From Solirubrobacteraceae bacterium (GTDB lineage Bacteria > Actinomycetota > Thermoleophilia > Solirubrobacterales > Solirubrobacteraceae): DNA of 33,952 bases. A program made the position numbers and the translations under genes. The notes beneath the pieces are model-generated. The model ran no database searches. It was not told the DNA's origin and was given only the letters and a program-made list of their open reading frames with translations. The stretch is taken from contig JADGPN010000014.1 of assembly GCA_017882465.1 (NCBI GenBank), positions 1 through 33,952 of the forward strand, written 5' to 3'. Below, piece by piece: positions 29,929 through 33,952 of the stretch (the stretch's first letter is position 1; each line of letters opens with the position of its first letter).

Positions 29929-30786
29929 GTGGAGGTTCGACGCGACAACCTGGCGGGCGTCGAGCGCCAGATGGCCGACGACGTGGCCGGGCTTCTGGCC
30001 GGCACGGCGCCGCTCGGGGTGGCTTTCTCGGGCGGAGTGGACTCCTCGACCCTGCTGGCCCTGGCGGCGCGCGCGCTCGGCGGCGAGCATGTCCTGGCCA
30101 TCCTCGGCGCGTCGCCGAGCCTCGCGGCCGCTGAGCGCGCGGCCGCACACCGTGTGGCCGCCTTCGTCGGCGTCCGGGTCGTCGAGGTCCTGACCCACGA
30201 GGGCGACCGTGCCGAGTATCGGCGCAACGGCCCGGACCGGTGCTTTCACTGCAAGGACGAGCTGTTCACCCGCATCTCCGATGAGGTGGTGACCCGTCAC
30301 CGACTGTCCGCGGTCGCCTACGGAGAGAACGCCGATGACGCCCGCCGCCCCGACCGGCCCGGCGCCGAAGCCGCGCTCGCGCACCGCGTGCTGCGCCCGC
30401 TGGCCGACGCCGGGATCGACAAGCGAGCCGTGAGGCGCATTGCCCGGGGACTCGCGCTGCCGTGCGCCGAGAAGCCAGCCGCGCCGTGCCTGGCCTCCCG
30501 GATCCCCCATTTCACCCAGGTCTCAGCCGAGAAGCTGCAGCAGATCGAGGCCGCGGAGGCGGGACTACGCGCGCTCGGCTTCAGCGACCTGCGGGTGCGC
30601 CATCACGGCGACGTCGCGAGGATCGAGCTGCCCGTGTCCGAGCTCTCGCGGGCCGTTGTCGCGCCCCTGCGCGACGCCGTCCGGCAGGCGGTGATCGCCG
30701 CCGGCTTCCGCTTCGTCACCCTCGACCTGGGCGGCGTGCAGTCCGGGGCATTCACACTGCCGCTGGTGCAGGAGCCGCGCCGCTGA
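29929..30786 (+). CDS. larE: ATP-dependent sulfur transferase LarE
   Basis: PP-loop VAFSGGVDSSTLLALAA, RCFHCKDELF, EKPAAPCLASRIPH; GTG start. Confidence 0.93.
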   Translation: MEVRRDNLAGVERQMADDVAGLLAGTAPLGVAFSGGVDSSTLLALAARALGGEHVLAILGASPSLAAAERAAAHRVAAFVGVRVVEVLTHEGDRAEYRRNGPDRCFHCKDELFTRISDEVVTRHRLSAVAYGENADDARRPDRPGAEAALAHRVLRPLADAGIDKRAVRRIARGLALPCAEKPAAPCLASRIPHFTQVSAEKLQQIEAAEAGLRALGFSDLRVRHHGDVARIELPVSELSRAVVAPLRDAVRQAVIAAGFRFVTLDLGGVQSGAFTLPLVQEPRR

Positions 30787-30828
30787 GCGACGGCCGGCGC
30801 GGCGGGGACGCCCGGACGCCGAAGCCAT

Positions 30829-30972
30829 TCAGGCCGATACGCGCGAGCCGCGCAGGAAGTGCGTGATCGCGTCGTCGACGAGCTCGTCGAGCTGCTCGGC
30901 CTCGATCATGCCGCCGTTGAGGAGCGCCGCGATGGCGGTGCAGCAGGTCGGCGTCCTGGTCGGAGATCTCAT
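30829..30972 (-). CDS. putative small protein (47 aa) with SHOCT-like C-terminus; possibly frameshifted
   Basis: MRSPTRTPTCCTAIAALLNGGMIEAEQLDELVDDAITHFLRGSRVSA preceded by a GGGGGG SD-like run; below the ORF-track cutoff. Confidence 0.4.
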   Translation of the reverse strand: MRSPTRTPTCCTAIAALLNGGMIEAEQLDELVDDAITHFLRGSRVSA

Positions 30973-30999
30973 CGCCCCCCGGCCGTAGCCTGACTGCGC

Positions 31000-31686
31000 T
31001 CAGTTCAGCGCCGAGCGGTGCAACAGGCCGTCGGTGAGCTCGACCGCGTCGCCGACGTGACGGCACGCGACCACACCGGCGAAAGCAGGAAACGAGTCGG
31101 GAGCTCCGGAGCCGCCCACGATCACGCCCGCGCCAGGAGCGTGGTGCAGGACGCCCTCGATCGCCTCCGTCAGCTGTTCCACCGTGCTGGGCATCGTGGC
31201 CGTGAGGCCCACCACCGCCGGGCGATGACGATCGATGGCGGCTGGGAGCTCGTCCAGCGGGAGGTCACCGCCGAGCATGATCACGCGATATCCCGCGTGC
31301 ATGAGGATGCTGGCGGCCATCTGCAGCCCCAGCGTGTGCTGCTCGCCCTGGATGCCCAGCAGCAGCACCGGAGCGCCCGCCCGCCGCCGGGCGGAGCGGA
31401 AGGTCTCGCGCTGGAGCATCAGGACACGCACGGAGATCTCGGTGGCAAGGTGCTCGTCGGCCACGGTGATCGCGCCGCTCTCCCACATGTCGCCGATGAT
31501 TTGCATTGCGGCGCCAATCACGTCTGCGTCGATGACCGTCTCCGGCGCGCCGGCGTCTATGGCCTCACGGACGACCCGCTCGGCCTCGTCCTCGGCACCG
31601 CTCAGAAGCGCGTCCAGGTACCGCCGGCGTAGCTCGCCGATGACGGATCGCCATTTTCCGGTTCGCTGCGACTCGCGGTTGGGCAT
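31000..31686 (-). CDS. stand-alone cobalamin-binding (B12-binding-2 + B12-binding) regulator, CarH/AerR-like
   Basis: MWESGAITVADEHLAT (W-x9-EH), GIQGEQHTLGLQMAASILMHAGYRVIMLGGDLP (E-x-H-x2-G), GSGAP; no HTH. Confidence 0.88.
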   Translation of the reverse strand: MPNRESQRTGKWRSVIGELRRRYLDALLSGAEDEAERVVREAIDAGAPETVIDADVIGAAMQIIGDMWESGAITVADEHLATEISVRVLMLQRETFRSARRRAGAPVLLLGIQGEQHTLGLQMAASILMHAGYRVIMLGGDLPLDELPAAIDRHRPAVVGLTATMPSTVEQLTEAIEGVLHHAPGAGVIVGGSGAPDSFPAFAGVVACRHVGDAVELTDGLLHRSALN

Positions 31687-31760
31687 CGCCGACTCGCGGC
31701 GAGCCTACTCCTGCCCACCGGGGAGTCAAGGTGTGTGTGTGGGGCGGTAGGTTTTCACTC

Positions 31761-32141
31761 GTGACTGGGGGCCTGAAGCTGGGGAAGGAATCCGCTACCG
31801 CCTCCGCCGAGTCTGACCCGCGGCCCGTCGGCAGCCCCAGCGCGGGGAGGGTCGACGTGGGCCGAACCGACGGCGGCACCGCCGTCGTGACCGTCGACGG
31901 CGAGCTGGACATCTCCAATGTGCAGCGGCTCGATGCCGCGGTGGCGCCGATCATCGCGGCGAGGCCGCACCATCTCCTGGTGGACATCGGCGGACTGCGC
32001 TTCGCGGACAGCTCCGCGATCGCCGTATGGGTGAGATGGGCGGGCGCCGTGGGCGAGGTCGAACTGCGCGATGCCTCGCCGCTGCTGCAGCAGGTCATCA
32101 TGCGGATGGAACTCCAGGGAAAGCTTCGACTCCAGCGATGA
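31761..32141 (+). CDS. STAS-domain anti-anti-sigma factor
   Basis: TAVVTVDGELDISNVQRLDAAVAPII...LLVDIGGLRFADSSAIAVWVRW; GTG at 31761 preferred, ORF opens at 31731. Confidence 0.87.
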   Translation: MTGGLKLGKESATASAESDPRPVGSPSAGRVDVGRTDGGTAVVTVDGELDISNVQRLDAAVAPIIAARPHHLLVDIGGLRFADSSAIAVWVRWAGAVGEVELRDASPLLQQVIMRMELQGKLRLQR

Positions 32142-32551
32142 ACCGAACGCGCACATTCCCCTGTGTCCCCGAATCCGTCGGCGCCGCGCGCCGGTTTGCC
32201 ACCGCGGGTCTGAGCGACACGTCGCCCGAGGTGCGGGACTCCGTCGAGCTGATGGTCTCCGAGCTTGCCACCAACTGCATTCGCCATACCAACGCGGCCT
32301 TTGAGCTCTCGGTCGTCCGCGATCGGGCCGAGATTCGCGTCGAGGTGACCGATCGCGGCGGCGGGACGCCGGCCATGCGCTCGCCGGGGCCCGACGAGCC
32401 GACCGGCCGCGGGCTCCGGATCGTCGACACGCTGTCCGACAGTTGGGGACTGGAACACAGGACGGGCGGCAACACGGTCTGGTTCACGGTTGCCGCGTCG
32501 AGCACCCCACGCCCGCAGAGCCGACCTGCCCGCCAGGCCCGGTCGCTCTAG
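32138..32551 (+). CDS. RsbW-like HATPase anti-sigma kinase
   Basis: VELMVSELATNCIRHTNAAFELSV (N box), EVTDRGGGTPAMR, GRGLRIVDTLSDSWGLEH; ATGA overlap with STAS gene. Confidence 0.9.
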   Translation: MNRTRTFPCVPESVGAARRFATAGLSDTSPEVRDSVELMVSELATNCIRHTNAAFELSVVRDRAEIRVEVTDRGGGTPAMRSPGPDEPTGRGLRIVDTLSDSWGLEHRTGGNTVWFTVAASSTPRPQSRPARQARSL

Positions 32552-32837
32552 GGCGCCGCCGGTCCTCCGGGTCGGCCGCCATCACGCGGCGGGGAATCGA
32601 CGTTGGGCCGTCTTCGTGGGCGGGGTGCCCGCCGCGCATCAGCGACGCCGCCGCGGCGATCAGGCAGGCGACGATCGCGTTCGCGGGGACAAGCGGGTCG
32701 AGATGGATGCCGCGGAAGGTGTCAGGCATCGCGATGATCGTGATCGAGCCGTCCAACGTGGTCAGCAGCACTGCCAGCGTGGCATTGCGCAGGGCGATCC
32801 ATTTGTAGCGATCCGGGTGCAGCGTCCGCATCGGCAT
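32484..32837 (-). pseudogene. collapsed MFS transporter: N-terminal about 45 aa joined to C-terminal about 35 aa
   Basis: RYKWIALRNATLAVLLTTLDGSITIIAMPDTFRGIHLDPLVPA followed directly by NAIVACLIAAAASLMRGGHPAHED. Confidence 0.7.
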
Positions 32838-32848
32838 CCCAGAATCAC

Positions 32849-32865
32849 ACAGGCTACCTGTACAG
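32849..32865. promoter_or_regulatory. palindromic operator candidate between MFS remnant and MarR gene
   Basis: ACAGG-CTA-CCTGT (32849-32861) overlapping CTGTACAG (32858-32865). Confidence 0.6.
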
Positions 32866-32876
32866 TCTCCCTGTCC

Positions 32877-33326
32877 ATGTCCACTACACTGTGCCGCGTG
32901 CCGGACCGAGATCCCACCAGTCCCGTGCTGGCCCATGAGCTGCGCGAGGTGCTCGGGCGCGTGGTTCGCCGCCTGCGCGCCGAGCCCGGCCCGCCCGTCG
33001 GTCGCGTGGTCGTGCTGAGCCGGCTCGACCGCGAAGGCCCGGCGAGCATCAGCGACCTGGCCGCCGGCGAGCACATGCGTCCGCAGTCGATGGCCCAGAC
33101 GGTGCACGAGCTCGAGACCAAGGGGCTCGTGTCTCGCCGAGCCGACCCGTCCGACGGCCGCCGTGCCTTCATCGAGCTGACCGCAGCGGGCGGCAAGCTC
33201 CTCCAAGCCCGGCGCGCACAGCGCGAGAGCTGGCTCACGGAGGCTCTGGAGCGTGAGCTCGATGCGGGGGAGCGGGCGTTGCTGCACGAGGCCCTCGCTC
33301 TGCTGAGCCGCATCGCGGACGCCTAG
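32877..33326 (+). CDS. MarR family transcriptional regulator
   Basis: GPASISDLAAGEHMRPQSMAQTVHELETKGLVSRRADPSDGRRAFIELTAAGG. Confidence 0.92.
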   Translation: MSTTLCRVPDRDPTSPVLAHELREVLGRVVRRLRAEPGPPVGRVVVLSRLDREGPASISDLAAGEHMRPQSMAQTVHELETKGLVSRRADPSDGRRAFIELTAAGGKLLQARRAQRESWLTEALERELDAGERALLHEALALLSRIADA

Positions 33327-33416
33327 TGGTGCTGACCCGGCCGACCACGCGAAACGTCCCGTCAGTAGAAGCTACCCGCCCGCGTCGGGGGTTTTCCACG
33401 ATGCACAGTGGTCGAA

Positions 33417-33434
33417 CATCAGCTACAGCTGATG
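33417..33434. promoter_or_regulatory. perfect inverted repeat upstream of the PilZ gene
   Basis: CATCAGCT-AC-AGCTGATG. Confidence 0.55.
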
Positions 33435-33462
33435 AAGCAGACAAAGCCGGCCCGGAGACCCG

Positions 33463-33867
33463 ATGCAGCCAGAATCTCGCACCCACAAGCGCGTGACCGT
33501 CAGCGGCCTGCGGGCACTGATCGCGCAGCCGTCGGGTGACGAGACTCTGCATGTCGTGGTGAACGTCTCCGAGTACGGAATGCTGATCGACTCGCTCACA
33601 ATCCCCGCCGGTACTGAAATCGACTTCGTCCTCGAGGATTGGCCGAACGGATATGCCGGCCGCGGGCATATCGCCCACCGGACCGGCCATGCAGCCGGCG
33701 TCGCAGTCGATCATTGGCTCGGCGTAGAAGACGTCATCCGTGCTCTGGTCGAGGGTGAAGGACCCCGCTTCCAGCGCGAGCACGGATACGTGTCCGAATG
33801 GTCGGTGGTGTCGTCTCAGCGCGCGCTGAGACCGCCGCGCGAACTGGCACGCAGTCCGCGCTGGTGA
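33463..33867 (+). CDS. PilZ-domain protein (putative c-di-GMP binding)
   Basis: RTHKR (RxxxR) and NVSEYGM (NxSxxG) motifs. Confidence 0.78.
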   Translation: MQPESRTHKRVTVSGLRALIAQPSGDETLHVVVNVSEYGMLIDSLTIPAGTEIDFVLEDWPNGYAGRGHIAHRTGHAAGVAVDHWLGVEDVIRALVEGEGPRFQREHGYVSEWSVVSSQRALRPPRELARSPRW

Positions 33868-33909
33868 GATGAGGAAACGGGTAGGCGCCGCTCAGCTGCG
33901 GCCGCCCAC

Positions 33910-33936
33910 AAGCCCCGCCAAAGAGCGGGGCTTTGC
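33910..33936 (+). terminator. rho-independent terminator-like hairpin
   Basis: AAGCCCCGC-caaaga-GCGGGGCTT then T, 9-bp perfect stem, short T tract. Confidence 0.8.
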
Positions 33937-33952
33937 CAATGGGCCGTGGAGG

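Noticed and set aside
30752-31066. 104-aa minus-strand ORF MPSRRRRGRAHRR...
   Set aside because: Starts inside the B12-binding gene in another frame with Arg-rich noise; only the ISDQDADLLHR stretch looks protein-like and is covered by the mini-ORF finding.

Overview
GC-rich chromosomal window, probably from an actinobacterium of the Thermoleophilia/Solirubrobacterales type (inferred from composition and gene order only). I see about 32 credible genes and no rRNA, tRNA, CRISPR array or transposase. Left third: rpsF-ssb-rpsR-rplI-dnaB, a DnaI/DnaC-like ATPase overlapping dnaB, purA, an SF2 helicase, an MFS pump with a MarR regulator, and a three-gene nucleotide-sugar cassette (WecB-like epimerase, Gfo/Idh/MocA oxidoreductase, hexapeptide acetyltransferase). 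Middle: class IV aminotransferase, pepT, tatC/tatA, an ECF sigma/anti-sigma pair divergent from a cupredoxin lipoprotein, a large membrane protein, SPFH/NfeD and DUF2237. Right third, the most interesting part: (a) larA-larB-larC, divergent by only about 58 bp from uxaC-uxuB-gntK-larE. This gene set implies glucuronate -> fructuronate -> D-mannonate -> (nickel-pincer LarA-type C2 epimerase) D-gluconate -> 6-phosphogluconate, bypassing UxuA/KdgK/KdgA. (b) A stand-alone B12-binding protein with a CarH/AerR-like W-x9-EH motif, divergent from a STAS anti-sigma antagonist and an RsbW-like kinase, which suggests light/B12 input to a partner-switching module. Smaller items include a collapsed MFS gene next to a MarR regulator, several palindromic operator candidates, gene fossils and an Arg-Asp repeat tail on S18. 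All assignments come from reading the sequence; no database search was run.
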